Below, in pieces: positions 35,084 through 45,118 of a DNA stretch of 64,000 nucleotides. Origin of the DNA: an uncultured Bacteroidales bacterium (lineage in GTDB: Bacteria; Bacteroidota; Bacteroidia; Bacteroidales; Muribaculaceae). Under the pieces are notes generated by a model that was not told where the DNA came from, did not search any database, and worked only from the letters and a program-made list of their open reading frames with translations. Within the stretch, counting starts at the first letter, position 1. The number at the start of each line of letters is the position of its first letter. The position numbers were made by a program, and so were the translations under genes. Location of the stretch: contig CACYVC010000016.1 in assembly GCA_902777835.1 (NCBI GenBank), positions 37,087-101,086 on the forward strand, read 5' to 3'.

Positions 35084-35518
35084 ATGAAATCCTTTAAATT
35101 ATTATTGTGTATTGCTGTTGGAATTACGCTGATGATTAGCACCAATAGCTGTGAGAACAAGAAGAAAGCTGAAACCCAATCAGGTTCACAATCCGAATCA
35201 ACAGTAAAGATGAAATCGGATAACTCAAAAAGTGATGCTTCCGACAAGCTGGTACTCATCGACTTCTATGCCACATGGTGTGGTCCTTGCAAGGCAATGG
35301 CTCCTGTGATGGATAAGATGGAAAAGAAGTATGGCGACAAAATTGAGTTCAAAAAGGTAGATGTTGACCAAAACGAGGAACTGGCTCTTAAATATAAGGT
35401 TGAGTCAATTCCAAATATCGTAATTTTGTCACCCGATGATGAAGTGCTAGAAAATATCATCGGTTACCATGATGCCGACGATATGGATAAGATTTTGAGT
35501 AAAGTATTAGACAAATAA
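35084..35518 (+). CDS. Thioredoxin-fold lipoprotein
   Basis: A 144-residue protein with a lipoprotein signal (LMISTNSC), a polar Ser/Lys linker to about residue 55, and a thioredoxin domain with the active site WCGPCK in FYATWCGPCKAM and the cis-Pro in VESIPNIVIL. It should reduce or oxidise disulfides at the membrane surface. It follows the tsaC-like gene by 27 bases and converges with the helicase gene, only 6 bases from its end. Confidence 0.9.
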   Translation: MKSFKLLLCIAVGITLMISTNSCENKKKAETQSGSQSESTVKMKSDNSKSDASDKLVLIDFYATWCGPCKAMAPVMDKMEKKYGDKIEFKKVDVDQNEELALKYKVESIPNIVILSPDDEVLENIIGYHDADDMDKILSKVLDK

Positions 35519-35524
35519 GGCTCT

Positions 35525-36880
35525 TTATTTTACAAACTTAGGCCTAAATCCTACAATTATTGATTTCACCTTTTGCTTTTTGAGCTTGAAAGGTGAAATT
35601 GTTTTTACTATATCTTCGGCATTCTCTCTTGGAACACCAACGAGGGTGTAATGGTCAAAGATATCAATGCCGGCAATCTCGTGGGCAGAGAGCATTGGGC
35701 AGTTGTGCAACAAGTAGCCCACAACATCGCCTCGAGAAACCTTCTCCTTCTTGCCTGCACTAATATGGATGGTGGCGCGAGTGGGGATTTTCATCATTGG
35801 AGCAGGTACACTGTCTAATTGATATTGGCCATCAATTGTAATGAATGGTGCAAGCGCTTCCTCAGGGCATGTGATCACATACACTTCGCCTGTTGCATCT
35901 ACACGTGCAGTGCGGCCATTACGGTGAGTGAAAATTTCGTTGGTTAGTGGCGGTTCGTAATGGATGATATGCCTGATGTCGCCAATGTCGATACCGCGGC
36001 CGCCAAGATCGGTAGAAACGACCACCATAAGTGAGCCATTCTTGAACATAGATAGCACCTTTTCGCGTTCGTTTTGTTCAAGTGTGCCAACGTAGAGTCC
36101 AACCATAAGGCCATCTTTAATTAATTGTCTGTAAATAAGTTGAGCTATGTCGCGTTGGTTGGCGAAGACAATGGTCTTCTCGTCGGATATAGAAAAAAGC
36201 AGCTTTTTTAAGCATTTCAAGCGATTGCCATCGTTACAACGCACCTGCCAAGTGGTGATGCGTGATTGCGGAGATAGGTCATCTTGTTGAAGAAAATTTG
36301 CCGTTTCAAACTGAAAGTTGTGCAAGAATTTGGGCATACTTTTTATTTCTGTAGCCGAGGTCATTATGATGCGTACAGTAGATGGCAAGCGTTCAATAAT
36401 TTGCCGCATATCATCAATAAATCCCAGTTCCAGAGATTTGTCAAACTCATCAAGGATCAGCATCGTTACTTCATTGATGCATAGGTTTCCTCGCTCTAGA
36501 TGATCAAGCAGTCGCCCTGGTGTGCTAACCACGATAGAAGGAATGGCCGCAAGCGACATTCTTTCATCATGAGAGTTGTGACCACCGTAGCAAGGTGTGG
36601 TCTTTATTGATGGTGCTAGTTTCTTAAGCACATCTGTTACTTGTAACACTAGTTCTCGAGTAGGTTCAATAATCAAGGCCTCTGTGTTGAAGCATGACAC
36701 ATCTATACCATGCAGAATTGGTAAAACAAAAGCAAGCGTTTTCCCAGTACCAGTAGGGGAATAAAGAATAATGTTTTTATTGCCCTCATGCCACTTTGCC
36801 ACAACGGCATTTTGCATTTCATTAAGACATGAAATGCCAAGTTTGTCTTCCAAATGCTTTGATATAGAGCTTTTGTCCAT
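35525..36880 (-). CDS. DEAD-box RNA helicase, DbpA-like
   Basis: A 451-residue RNA helicase. Motifs seen are SPTGTGKT (I), PTREL (Ia), TPGRLLDH, DEFD in place of DEAD (II), SAT (III), STDLGGRGID and HRNGRTAR (VI). The C-terminal 75 residues (KEKVSRGDVVGYLLHN...DHYTLVGVP) match the DbpA RNA-binding domain, which in E. coli targets 23S rRNA hairpin 92 during 50S assembly. A role in ribosome assembly is therefore likely. The Asp-Glu-Phe-Asp motif is an acceptable variant. Confidence 0.9.
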   Translation of the reverse strand: MDKSSISKHLEDKLGISCLNEMQNAVVAKWHEGNKNIILYSPTGTGKTLAFVLPILHGIDVSCFNTEALIIEPTRELVLQVTDVLKKLAPSIKTTPCYGGHNSHDERMSLAAIPSIVVSTPGRLLDHLERGNLCINEVTMLILDEFDKSLELGFIDDMRQIIERLPSTVRIIMTSATEIKSMPKFLHNFQFETANFLQQDDLSPQSRITTWQVRCNDGNRLKCLKKLLFSISDEKTIVFANQRDIAQLIYRQLIKDGLMVGLYVGTLEQNEREKVLSMFKNGSLMVVVSTDLGGRGIDIGDIRHIIHYEPPLTNEIFTHRNGRTARVDATGEVYVITCPEEALAPFITIDGQYQLDSVPAPMMKIPTRATIHISAGKKEKVSRGDVVGYLLHNCPMLSAHEIAGIDIFDHYTLVGVPRENAEDIVKTISPFKLKKQKVKSIIVGFRPKFVK

Positions 36881-36888
36881 ACTGCGTT

Positions 36889-36921
36889 AAATAAAAAGGG
36901 AGCACACATGGCAACTCCCTT
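36889..36921 (-). terminator. Terminator of the 36950 lipoprotein gene
   Basis: AAGGGAG (36896-36902) / CTCCCTT (36915-36921), followed on the minus strand by a T-rich run. It separates the lipoprotein gene from the helicase gene. Confidence 0.7.
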
Positions 36922-36949
36922 ATTATTGAATTAGTTCAAATCCACAAAA

Positions 36950-37201
36950 TTAATTATTAGCGGGGTTTGATTGCTCATTTGTTGAAGCCTGACCTTCAGG
37001 TGTGGTTTGCTCAGTTGCAGTGCTAGTGTTCTCTTCAACAATAGATGATGCCTCCATTTGTGGAGGAGCCTGGTTAGGATCGTTAGGATCTACTGATGTT
37101 GCTTGAGAGTTGCCATCGGGGACACTCGATGTTTCGCTGCCACCACATGAAGTCAAAGAAAGAGCAGTAAATGCAGCAACAAATAATAAAAATTTCTTCA
37201 T
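36950..37201 (-). CDS. Small lipoprotein of unknown function
   Basis: An 83-residue lipoprotein (MKKFLLFVAAFTALSLTSCGG) whose mature part is low-complexity, rich in Ser, Thr, Pro, Gln and Asn, and lacks any domain. ATG 37201 is chosen; the longer frame to 37264 would place a hairpin terminator inside the gene. Its signal sequence closely resembles that of the next gene upstream, and both are followed by the same AAGGGAG-type terminator, so the pair may share a duplicated frame. Confidence 0.75.
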   Translation of the reverse strand: MKKFLLFVAAFTALSLTSCGGSETSSVPDGNSQATSVDPNDPNQAPPQMEASSIVEENTSTATEQTTPEGQASTNEQSNPANN

Positions 37202-37246
37202 AATGCGAAAGAATGATTTATAGATAACGTGAATATATCTCTTTAG

Positions 37247-37280
37247 TAAAAAGGGAGAACCCATAGTTAGAGTCTCCCTT
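37247..37280 (-). terminator. Terminator of the repeat lipoprotein gene
   Basis: AAGGGAGA (37251-37258) / TCTCCCTT (37273-37280), followed by TTTTT on the minus strand. It is similar to the terminator at 36896-36921. Confidence 0.7.
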
Positions 37281-37343
37281 ATACTTGAGTAATTCTTAAC
37301 TCTTATTATCGATTAAGATAAAACAAATAGTTAATAGTAAATA

Positions 37344-37775
37344 TTAAAGGTTTTTGATTGCATTGCCAGCCTTCTCAAGACCTTCATCAATCTTCTTTCC
37401 AGCTTTGTCAAGGCCTTCATTAACCTTTTGCTCAGCTTTGTCTTTTAACTCATTAGCTTTTTGCTCAGCTTTGTTTTTTAAGTCATTAGCTTTTTGCTCA
37501 GCCTTATCCTTCAGTTCATTAGCTTTTTGCTCAGCCTCGTTCTTAAGATCGGTAGTAGCATCTTTAGCCTCTTCTACAGCGCCTTCAACAGCGTTAGAAA
37601 CGCCAGATACAATGCTAGCTGCGCTAGGAGTCTCAACGTTCATGCTAGGAGTAACTGAAGCGGGGTTGCCATTAGAAGTGCTGTCGTTTGAAGTTGAACC
37701 ACTAGTTGTACCGTCATTACAAGAAACCAATGACATAGTAGCGATAGCTACAGCGAATAAGAAAAACTTTTTCAT
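37344..37775 (-). CDS. Lipoprotein with 11-residue amphipathic repeats (LEA/apolipoprotein-like)
   Basis: A 143-residue protein with a lipoprotein signal (IATMSLVSCNDG), a Ser/Thr/Asn-rich linker and then helical repeats. Four near-identical 11-residue units of the form ELKDKAEQKAN, with degenerate flanking units (EGLDKAGKKID), cover about residues 75-135. Such hendecads form long amphipathic helices, as in LEA proteins. The molecular role is unknown; lining a membrane or spanning the periplasm are possibilities. The units are also tandem repeats in DNA, so copy number may vary between strains. Confidence 0.8.
   Translation of the reverse strand: MKKFFLFAVAIATMSLVSCNDGTTSGSTSNDSTSNGNPASVTPSMNVETPSAASIVSGVSNAVEGAVEEAKDATTDLKNEAEQKANELKDKAEQKANDLKNKAEQKANELKDKAEQKVNEGLDKAGKKIDEGLEKAGNAIKNL
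37421..37552 (-). repeat. Four tandem 33-bp coding repeats
   Basis: Units at 37421-37453, 37454-37486, 37487-37519 and 37520-37552. Each carries GCTTTTTGCTCAGC or a close variant, and the middle two are the most alike. Each unit encodes 11 residues. Confidence 0.85.
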
Positions 37776-37972
37776 AATGTTAAAATTAAATGAATGTGAA
37801 TGTTAAAAAAATAGTGAATATTAAATAAAAATTAGAATGTTTTGTCAATAAAATTTTGCTGTTCCGAAAAAACGCCGTAAATTTACATCAATTTTTAATA
37901 ATCAAAAAATAATTGAGGTTTTTTTTGTAAAAACACAGAAAATATTCTCTTGTAACTGCAACTAATTATATT

Positions 37973-38650
37973 ATGGTTTACCTACTTTTTATAGCTATTA
38001 CAGTTATCAGTTTTCTTGTTCAGCATTCGTTGCAGAACAAGTTCAAAATCTATTCACAAGAGTCTCTTGACGTGCCAATGACTGGTAGAGATGTCGCTGC
38101 TAAGATGCTGCATGACAATGGCATTAACAATGTGAATGTGACAAGTGTTGCTGGACAACTGACCGACCATTACAACCCCGCTAACGGTACTGTCAATCTT
38201 AGTGACGTGGTTTTCTCAGTCAATAGTGTGGCATCGGCTGCAGTTGCAGCTCACGAGTGTGGTCATGCATTACAACACGCTCAAGGTTATTCTTTCTTAA
38301 AGATGCGATCGGCACTTGTGCCTGTGGTTAGTTTTGCCTCACAATGGATAACATGGGTGCTGCTTGCTGGAATCTTGCTTATAGAAGTGTTCCCAATGGT
38401 TATGTTAGTGGGAATTTGTCTGTTTGCATTGACCACGTTATTTAGTTTAGTCACTTTGCCAGTTGAAGTAGATGCAAGCCGTCGTGCTATTGCTTGGCTT
38501 GAGAGTTCGGGTGTGACTCATGGCATCAAGACAGAGCATGCTAAGGATGCCCTTCATGCGGCAGCTTATACTTACGTCGTTGCAGCCTTAAGTTCACTTG
38601 CAACACTATTTTATTATGTGATGATTTTCCTTGGCCGAAGCCGTAATTAA
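37973..38650 (+). CDS. YugP-like membrane zinc metallopeptidase
   Basis: A 225-residue protein with the zinc motif HECGH (AAVAAHECGHALQHAQGY, about 89-106) and hydrophobic segments at the N-terminus, about 115-165 and the C-terminus. It matches the Zn_peptidase_2 (YugP) family of presumed membrane proteases with unknown substrates. The N-terminal region DVPMTGRDVAAKMLHDNGINNVNV is typical. It is 44 bases upstream of hisS on the same strand, which probably reflects chance. Confidence 0.88.
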   Translation: MVYLLFIAITVISFLVQHSLQNKFKIYSQESLDVPMTGRDVAAKMLHDNGINNVNVTSVAGQLTDHYNPANGTVNLSDVVFSVNSVASAAVAAHECGHALQHAQGYSFLKMRSALVPVVSFASQWITWVLLAGILLIEVFPMVMLVGICLFALTTLFSLVTLPVEVDASRRAIAWLESSGVTHGIKTEHAKDALHAAAYTYVVAALSSLATLFYYVMIFLGRSRN

Positions 38651-38694
38651 TATAATATTTTTAACTCTTACAATTTATTATTAAACAACCCACA

Positions 38695-40056
38695 ATGGCA
38701 CAAAAACCTTCAATTCCCAAAGGAACTAGAGATTTCTCGCCACTTGAGATGGCGAAACGCAACTATATTTTTGACACAATCAAGAGCGTTTTCCTGCTCT
38801 ATGGCTTTCAGCAGATTGAGACTCCAGCGATGGAGAATCTCTCTACACTGATGGGCAAGTATGGCGAGGAAGGAGACAAGCTTCTTTTCAAAATCCTCAA
38901 TAGTGGGGACTATCTTAAAGATGCCCCCGACGATTTGCTGGCAAACAAAGACTACATACACCTAATTACAAAAGTGAGTGAAAAGGGACTGCGCTACGAT
39001 CTCACTGTCCCCTTTGCTCGCTATGTGGTGCAGCATCGCAATGACCTGCAGATGCCATTTAAGCGCTACCAGATACAGCCCGTGTGGCGTGCCGACCGAC
39101 CACAGCGTGGCCGATATCGCGAGTTTTACCAATGCGACGCAGATGTTGTTGGCAGCGACTCCTTGCTGAATGAAGTAGAACTGGTGTCTATGATTGACGA
39201 AGTGTTTAGGCGCTTTGGCATCAACATTGTCATTAAACTTAACAACCGCAAGATTCTCAGTGGTATTGCCGAGGTGATTGGTGCGCCCGAGAAGATTGTT
39301 GATATCACAGTGGCTATTGATAAAATCGATAAGATAGGGCTTGATAACGTTAATGCTGAATTGATAGAAAAAGGTCTATCACAGGAAGCTATCGACACCT
39401 TGCGACCATTACTCACACTAAGCGGCACAAACGAGGAGAAACTCAATACTCTCAAATCGCTTCTTGCCAATTCTGAGACAGGCATGAAAGGCATTGAGGA
39501 GATGATATTTGTTCTAAATAGTACTGCTGCTCTTAACCTAAAGTCACAAGTGGAACTTGATGTGTCGCTTGCACGCGGACTGAACTACTACACAGGCACC
39601 ATTCTTGAGGTTAAGGCACTTGATGTTGAGATGGGTAGTATTTCTGGCGGTGGACGTTATGACAATCTCACTGGAGTATTTGGTATGGACGGACTATCGG
39701 GTGTGGGTATCAGCTTTGGTGCCGATCGCATCTTTGATGTACTTAATTCTCTTGACCTTTATCCTGCCGACACAATTGCTACAACCAAGGTGATTTTCAT
39801 CAATTTTGGTGACAAAGAAGCTGCTGCTTGTCTTCAGCACATGGCAACACTTCGCGCAGCAGGAATATCTTGTGAATTTTTCCCCGAGTCGGCAAAGATG
39901 AAGAAGCAGATGGCATATGCTAATGCTAAAGGCGTACCCTTCGTTGCAATGGTAGGAGAGAGCGAGATTGAGACAGGAACAATATCCATCAAGAACATGG
40001 CAACAGGAGAACAAAATAACTACTCTATTGACCAAGCAGTAGAATTGTTGAAATAG
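38695..40056 (+). CDS. hisS: Histidyl-tRNA synthetase
   Basis: A 453-residue class II synthetase that charges tRNA-His. Motif 1 is at PKGTRDFSP and the following helix. Motif 2 is [27 protein letters not shown]. The histidine-specific [15 protein letters not shown] is near residue 285, and motif 3 is GGGRYDNL...[11 protein letters not shown]. The C-terminal anticodon-binding domain is complete. The 3' side leads into dispersed repeat copy 2. Confidence 0.97.
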   Translation: MAQKPSIPKGTRDFSPLEMAKRNYIFDTIKSVFLLYGFQQIETPAMENLSTLMGKYGEEGDKLLFKILNSGDYLKDAPDDLLANKDYIHLITKVSEKGLRYDLTVPFARYVVQHRNDLQMPFKRYQIQPVWRADRPQRGRYREFYQCDADVVGSDSLLNEVELVSMIDEVFRRFGINIVIKLNNRKILSGIAEVIGAPEKIVDITVAIDKIDKIGLDNVNAELIEKGLSQEAIDTLRPLLTLSGTNEEKLNTLKSLLANSETGMKGIEEMIFVLNSTAALNLKSQVELDVSLARGLNYYTGTILEVKALDVEMGSISGGGRYDNLTGVFGMDGLSGVGISFGADRIFDVLNSLDLYPADTIATTKVIFINFGDKEAAACLQHMATLRAAGISCEFFPESAKMKKQMAYANAKGVPFVAMVGESEIETGTISIKNMATGEQNNYSIDQAVELLK

Positions 40057-40060
40057 ATTG

Positions 40061-40156
40061 CGCTCGCGCAAGTTTAGAGGGAGGGCAGAGTTCATGGTTC
40101 ACAGCTGTCAACGATAAACGACCAACGCCCCACAATAAACGACCATCGATAAACGA
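40061..40156 (+). repeat. Dispersed intergenic repeat, copy 2 (upstream of the Crp-like gene)
   Basis: TTGCGCTCGCGCAAG plus an AGAGGGAGGG block (40059-40085), AGTTCATGGTTCACAGCTGTCAACG (40090-40113), then GATAAACGACCAACG and a second, slightly changed copy ending CGATAAACGA at 40156. The ATG of the next gene is only 4 bases away. Confidence 0.75.
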
Positions 40157-40159
40157 AAA

Positions 40160-40846
40160 ATGGAAAACATTTTTGATAAACTGCTCCACTTGCCACTTTT
40201 TCAAGGGGTTAGTCAAGAGCGATTACAGGAGACTGTAGAGAAAGTGCCATTCCACTTCCTCAAGTTCAGGAAAGGCGAGAAAATTTTGTCGTGTGGTGAC
40301 GAGTGTACCCACGTCAGGTTTATCGTCTCAGGGCGTGTGAAACTTGAGTATGAGAGCAAGGTGTTGAAATTCAAGATTTCACATGAGTTGGAAGCTCCTG
40401 AGGTAATAGCACCTGATTACCTCTTTGGGCTCGACACCTCCTATCCTTTTAATGTAAAAGCAATAGATAATTGTGGCATCCTGCAGCTAGCAAAGCAAGA
40501 CTATGTGGCAATGCTAAGAACCGATAATGTTTTCCTATTTAACATATTGAATTATCTGTCAAGAAACTCTCAAGTGAGGAAGTCGCAACTGCTCAATTTG
40601 GGCAATGCCTCGGTTCAGGAGCGTTTAGTGATGCTCGTTAGTGCGTTCACTTCACAACGCTCCCAAAACATCACCATGACTTTCAGGCAACGTGATTTGT
40701 GTCGCCTGCTCGGAGCGCGACGTCCAGCGCTAGTGAGCGCAATTAGTGCCCTCAAAGATAATGGACTCATTGTTATGCCTGATAGCTCGTCTATCAACAT
40801 CGCCAATCGCCACAACTTCCTTGAACAACTGAAAAACACCGAATAA
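40160..40846 (+). CDS. Crp/Fnr family transcriptional regulator
   Basis: A 228-residue regulator with an N-terminal cyclic-nucleotide-binding-type beta roll (about 10-130, LPLFQGVSQERLQETV, RKGEKILSCGDECTHVRFIVSGRVKLEYES) and a C-terminal helix-turn-helix (TFRQRDLCRLLGARRPALVSAISALKDNGLIV, about 172-203). The cAMP-contacting Arg-Ser/Thr pair is not obvious, so the ligand is unknown. The Cys residues do not form an Fnr cluster motif. Its translation start lies at the very end of dispersed repeat copy 2. Confidence 0.9.
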   Translation: MENIFDKLLHLPLFQGVSQERLQETVEKVPFHFLKFRKGEKILSCGDECTHVRFIVSGRVKLEYESKVLKFKISHELEAPEVIAPDYLFGLDTSYPFNVKAIDNCGILQLAKQDYVAMLRTDNVFLFNILNYLSRNSQVRKSQLLNLGNASVQERLVMLVSAFTSQRSQNITMTFRQRDLCRLLGARRPALVSAISALKDNGLIVMPDSSSINIANRHNFLEQLKNTE

Positions 40847-40902
40847 TTCTTTCCTCCTATGTCCAAATGGGGAGAATGATACTTTTTTGAAAATTGAGTA
40901 AA

Positions 40903-41151
40903 ATGAAATACACCTATTACACATCGGGCACATGTTCGAGTCAAATTGACTTCGAGATTGAAGACAATATAATCAAACAAGTTACCTTCTACGGTGGTTG
41001 TCACGGCAACCTACAAGGCATCTCTCGATTAGTACAAGGCATGCCATGCGATGAAGCAATCGCCAAACTTGAAGGTATAAGATGCGGCTATAAAGCTACA
41101 TCATGCCCCGACCAACTTGCTAAAGCCCTCAAGGAAGCATTAGCTGGATAA
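40903..41151 (+). CDS. TSCPD domain protein
   Basis: An 82-residue protein beginning MKYTYYTSGTCSSQIDFEIEDN and ending near CGYKATSCPDQLAKALKEAL. The TSCPD motif and the paired GGCHGNLQGI identify the small TSCPD family (TIGR03905 type). The same domain is found at the end of some ribonucleotide reductases, where the cysteines are thought to bind a metal. The stand-alone role is unknown. ATG 40903 fits better than the in-frame TTG at 40894. Confidence 0.88.
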   Translation: MKYTYYTSGTCSSQIDFEIEDNIIKQVTFYGGCHGNLQGISRLVQGMPCDEAIAKLEGIRCGYKATSCPDQLAKALKEALAG

Positions 41152-41193
41152 AAATTTTAATGTGTTTGTATATACTTTTTTATACAAATTTTG

Positions 41194-41230
41194 CTCTTGC
41201 ATTATATTATAGTGCAAGAGTATTTTTTTT
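41194..41230 (+). terminator. Terminator of the TSCPD gene
   Basis: CTCTTGCA (41194-41201) / TGCAAGAG (41213-41220), then TATTTTTTTT. Confidence 0.85.
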
Positions 41231-41275
41231 CAAAAAAATGTACCACATAATTATGGTTAATTCAATGAAATATTG

Positions 41276-41283
41276 TAACTTTG
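41276..41283 (+). promoter_or_regulatory. -7 element of the gyrA promoter
   Basis: TAACTTTG is a full match. The -33 region is weak. The leader to the gyrA ATG would be about 90 bases, longer than most here. Confidence 0.5.
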
Positions 41284-41379
41284 TAAGTTAATTTTAATGT
41301 TTTGGCGTGACTGTGATGATTGAGGCAGAATTTCGCTGGATTTGCAGCTCGCTACAGGTAAAATTTTAATTTTATAGAG

Positions 41380-43962
41380 ATGAATAACGATCGAATTATT
41401 GAGATCAATATCGAAAACGAAATGAAGACCAGTTACATCGATTATTCGATGTCGGTAATCGTTTCGAGAGCACTGCCTGATGTGCGCGATGGTTTCAAAC
41501 CAGTGCACAGGCGTGTACTTTTCGGTATGGAAAAATTGGGGAATTTCTCTAATGCTCCCTACAAAAAATCGGCACGTATCGTGGGTGACGTGCTAGGTAA
41601 ATACCACCCACACGGCGACTCGTCGGTATATCTGGCTATGGTACGCTTGGCACAAGACTGGGCAATGCGTTATCCGTTGGTTGACGGTCAAGGTAACTTT
41701 GGTTCTATCGATGGTGACAGTCCTGCTGCAATGCGTTATACCGAAGCACGTCTGGGAAAGATGGGCGAGGAGATGATGCGCGACATGGATAAAGACACCG
41801 TGAACTTCGTGCCTAACTTTGACAACACTCTTGATGAGCCCGAAGTGCTGCCAACTCGTTTTCCCAACCTTCTTGTGAATGGTGGCTCTGGTATAGCTGT
41901 GGGAATGGCGACCAATATGGCTCCTCACAATCTGACCGAGGCCATAAATGCCTGCCTGGCTATGCTCGAAGATCCCGACATTGACACCGATGGACTGATG
42001 AAGTATATCATCGCTCCTGACTTTCCAACTGGTGGCATCATCCATGGTTATCAGGGTGTGAGAGATGCTTTTGAGACCGGTAAGGGGCGTATCGTCATCC
42101 GTTCTAAAGCTGAAATAGAAACTGAGAATGGTCGCGACCGTATTATCGTGAGCGAGATTCCTTATAACGTAAACAAGAGCGAGCTCATTGAGAATATTGC
42201 TTCGCTGGTTGAGGACAAACGCATTGACGGCATCTCTAACATCAACGATGAGAGTGACCGCCAAGGTATGCGCATCGTCATCGATGTGAAAAAAGATTTC
42301 AATGCTAATGTGTTGCTCAACAAGCTCTATAAGATGACCGAACTGCAGTCATCATTTAGTGTAAATAATGTGTGTCTCGTGAATGGTCGTCCGCAGACTG
42401 TCAACTTGAAAGACATGCTTCATTACTTCCTTGAGCATCGCCATGAGGTCGTAATCCGCCGCACTGAATTTGAGCTCAAGAAGGCAAAGGAACGCGCCCA
42501 TATCCTAGAAGGATTGATTATTGCAAGCGACAATATTGATGAGGTTATTCACATTATTCGTAGTAGTAAGAACACTGACGAGGCTCGTCAGCGCCTGGCA
42601 GAGAGATTTGACCTCGATGACATTCAAACTCGCGCCATCGTAGAGATGCGCTTGCGTCAGCTCACAAATCTTGAGCAAGACAAGCTCCATGCCGAGATGG
42701 AGGAACTCATGAAGACCATTGAGCATCTTGAGGAAATCTTGAATAATCCAGATGTGTGCCGCAAGGTTATTGAGGATGAGTTGATTGAGGTTCGTGACAA
42801 ATATGGTGACGAGCGTCGCACTCAAATTGAATACTCTGCCGAGGAGATGAACGCTGAGGACTTCTACCCAGACGACCCAATGATCATCACCATCTCGCAC
42901 TTTGGCTATATCAAACGTACACCACTCAGCGAGTATCGCACTCAGAACCGTGGTGGAGTGGGAGCGAAGGGCAGTGCCACACGTGATGAGGACTTCATTG
43001 AGTATATCTATGAGGCAACCAATCATAACTATATGCTATTCTTCACCGCTTTGGGCCGCTGTTACTGGCTACGCGTGTTTGAGATTCCTGAGGGAGCCAA
43101 GAACTCTAAAGGACGTGCCATCCAGAACCTACTCAACCTGGGGCCAGAGAACCGCATTTATGCTTTCATCCGCGCTACTAAGCTCAAAGACCCTGAGTAT
43201 AACCAAAACCATTATATAGTATTTGGCACAAAGAATGGTATTGTGAAACGCACTCGCCTTGCAGAGTTCTCGAGACCACGTGTTAATGGTGTTAATGCTC
43301 TCAATATTAGGGAAGACGACCAACTAATTGGTGCCGTACTTACTGAGGGCGATAGTGAGATTGTTCTCGCTAACCGTAACGGCCGTGCTATCCGTTTCTC
43401 TGAGACTAATGTTCGTGCTATGGGTCGCACTGCTACAGGTGTGAAGGGTATGACTCTTGATGGTGGTGACGACGCTGTGGTGGGTATGATCTGCATGAGA
43501 TCTACCGCTCAAGATGATGTGCTTGTACTCTCGGAGCAGGGCATGGGCAAGCGCTCTAAACTTGAGGACTATCGTGTCACCAACCGTGGCGCTAAGGGTG
43601 TGAAGACCATCAATATCACCGAGAAAACTGGCAAGCTTATTGCTATACGCAATGTGAACGATAGTAACGACATTGTCATAATCAACAAGTCGGGTATCAC
43701 CATTCGACTTAAGGTTTCTGAACTTAGGGTTCAAGGACGTGCTACACAAGGAGTAAGGCTCATCAACCTTGAGAAGAAGAACGATGAGATTGCATCAGTT
43801 TGCAAGGTAGATACCGACCCCGAGAAGATTGAGGAATACATTCCCGAGGGTGAGGGCTTGCAACAAGACCTGCAGTTTGATAAAGACAATGAAATTACAC
43901 AAAATGAGACCGACGAATTAAACGAAACCAATGATTCGCAGTCTTATGACCAAGACGCATAA
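41380..43962 (+). CDS. gyrA: DNA gyrase subunit A
   Basis: An 860-residue breakage-reunion subunit. The catalytic Tyr120 is in [11 protein letters not shown]. The quinolone-contact region reads [18 protein letters not shown], keeping the Ser that equals E. coli Ser83, with Leu at the place of Asp87. The C-terminal beta-pinwheel has the GyrA-box [10 protein letters not shown], so it is gyrase rather than topoisomerase IV. The last 40 residues are acidic, as usual in GyrA. Confidence 0.96.
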   Translation: MNNDRIIEINIENEMKTSYIDYSMSVIVSRALPDVRDGFKPVHRRVLFGMEKLGNFSNAPYKKSARIVGDVLGKYHPHGDSSVYLAMVRLAQDWAMRYPLVDGQGNFGSIDGDSPAAMRYTEARLGKMGEEMMRDMDKDTVNFVPNFDNTLDEPEVLPTRFPNLLVNGGSGIAVGMATNMAPHNLTEAINACLAMLEDPDIDTDGLMKYIIAPDFPTGGIIHGYQGVRDAFETGKGRIVIRSKAEIETENGRDRIIVSEIPYNVNKSELIENIASLVEDKRIDGISNINDESDRQGMRIVIDVKKDFNANVLLNKLYKMTELQSSFSVNNVCLVNGRPQTVNLKDMLHYFLEHRHEVVIRRTEFELKKAKERAHILEGLIIASDNIDEVIHIIRSSKNTDEARQRLAERFDLDDIQTRAIVEMRLRQLTNLEQDKLHAEMEELMKTIEHLEEILNNPDVCRKVIEDELIEVRDKYGDERRTQIEYSAEEMNAEDFYPDDPMIITISHFGYIKRTPLSEYRTQNRGGVGAKGSATRDEDFIEYIYEATNHNYMLFFTALGRCYWLRVFEIPEGAKNSKGRAIQNLLNLGPENRIYAFIRATKLKDPEYNQNHYIVFGTKNGIVKRTRLAEFSRPRVNGVNALNIREDDQLIGAVLTEGDSEIVLANRNGRAIRFSETNVRAMGRTATGVKGMTLDGGDDAVVGMICMRSTAQDDVLVLSEQGMGKRSKLEDYRVTNRGAKGVKTINITEKTGKLIAIRNVNDSNDIVIINKSGITIRLKVSELRVQGRATQGVRLINLEKKNDEIASVCKVDTDPEKIEEYIPEGEGLQQDLQFDKDNEITQNETDELNETNDSQSYDQDA

Positions 43963-44045
43963 GATGGTTCTTTGTCTTTTAATGAATAAAGAGCAATTAT
44001 TTAAGTGATATATAAACACATTTCTAACTATAAACATTTTGAATT

Positions 44046-45098
44046 ATGAAAAAGTTTTTCTTATTTGTTGCTTTCGCATCACTATTAGTGATGGGAGCAA
44101 AAGCTCAAACTGCTGAAGAACTCTTCAAAGCTGGTAAAGCAGAGTTTGACAGGTATGACAAACTCTTTGGAGAATATACTTTAGCACATGGTCAAAACCC
44201 CGATGCTCCAGATCAAACGATTGGTGAGCGTGCTACAGCGTTGATGAACGGATTTGAACTGCTGCAAAAGGCTCTTCCATTGGATACTGTTATTGAGGTT
44301 AACAAGGATGGTTCCCCAAAAATCGACAAAAAGACTGGCAAACCAAAATTTAAAGTAAAATACTCAAAAGACATTGTGACACTGCTTTCTGGGCATATCA
44401 ACGATGTGCTTAATGTGGGTAATGCTGGTCTTATGGGCAACGATTTTGCTACAGCACACAAGGCTTTCAAGTTCTTCCGCACTTTAGTTGGCACTTCATT
44501 GACCGAGGGCGTACAATTTGACCCACAAACTCTTGGCGAGGTGTCGTTCTATGAAGGTTATTCGGCTTATCAACTCAAAGATTTTGATGGCGCTTATACT
44601 GCCTTCAAGAGTGCTATCGAGAAAGGATATACCGAAAATCAAGTGGTTGAATTCAGAAATTCTTGCTTAGCCAATATCATCCAAAAATTTTGTGATGACA
44701 AAAATTACACTGATGCCATTGTCTATGTGGACAAAGCAATTGCAGCAGATCCATCAAGCGCTCTTATGTATGACATGAAGGGTTATATCGTTGAGCAGAA
44801 AGATGGGCTAGATGCTGCTGAGTCGTATTATGAAAAAGCTGTGGAGCTTGACCAGACCTTCCCTAACGGATTTTATGACCTTGGCCGTGTGCTCTATGCT
44901 AAGGCAGAAAAGATTATCGAAGAAAATCCCTCGGCAACCAATGCTCAGTTAGCTCCAAAGTTGCTACCTATCTATGACAAGGCTCTGCCATTGTTTAAGA
45001 AGGCTCAAGAACTTGATGCTGATGGCTCTAAGACTCAATCTAAGCGTTTCGTTGAAGACTTAGAGTATAAGCTTGAGATTTTAAGACCTGGAAAATAA
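44046..45098 (+). CDS. Secreted TPR protein (paralogue 1)
   Basis: A 350-residue protein with a signal peptide (MKKFFLFVAFASLLVMGAKAQ). It has degenerate TPR units between about residues 160 and 320, for example DFDGAYTAFKSAIEKGYTE and GLDAAESYYEKAVELDQTFPNGFYDLGRVLY. The N-terminal part has the segment DKKTGKPKFKVKYSKDI, shared with the next gene. Such proteins usually act as assembly or binding scaffolds in the periplasm; no specific partner is evident. Confidence 0.85.
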   Translation: MKKFFLFVAFASLLVMGAKAQTAEELFKAGKAEFDRYDKLFGEYTLAHGQNPDAPDQTIGERATALMNGFELLQKALPLDTVIEVNKDGSPKIDKKTGKPKFKVKYSKDIVTLLSGHINDVLNVGNAGLMGNDFATAHKAFKFFRTLVGTSLTEGVQFDPQTLGEVSFYEGYSAYQLKDFDGAYTAFKSAIEKGYTENQVVEFRNSCLANIIQKFCDDKNYTDAIVYVDKAIAADPSSALMYDMKGYIVEQKDGLDAAESYYEKAVELDQTFPNGFYDLGRVLYAKAEKIIEENPSATNAQLAPKLLPIYDKALPLFKKAQELDADGSKTQSKRFVEDLEYKLEILRPGK

Positions 45099-45118
45099 TT
45101 AATTCTTTGTAATATAAT

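Noticed and set aside
34454-35518. tsaC-like and thioredoxin genes considered as part of a defence or toxin system
   Set aside because: Both are ordinary housekeeping families with no toxin-antitoxin or nuclease neighbours.
37421-37552. Regular 33-bp repeats that could suggest a CRISPR array
   Set aside because: The repeats are directly joined with no unique spacers and lie inside an open reading frame as 11-residue units; no cas gene is near.
41593-42264. Long minus-strand frame of 223 codons inside gyrA
   Set aside because: It lies opposite the conserved gyrA coding region, has no leader or recognisable domain, and its composition is the complement of gyrA codons.
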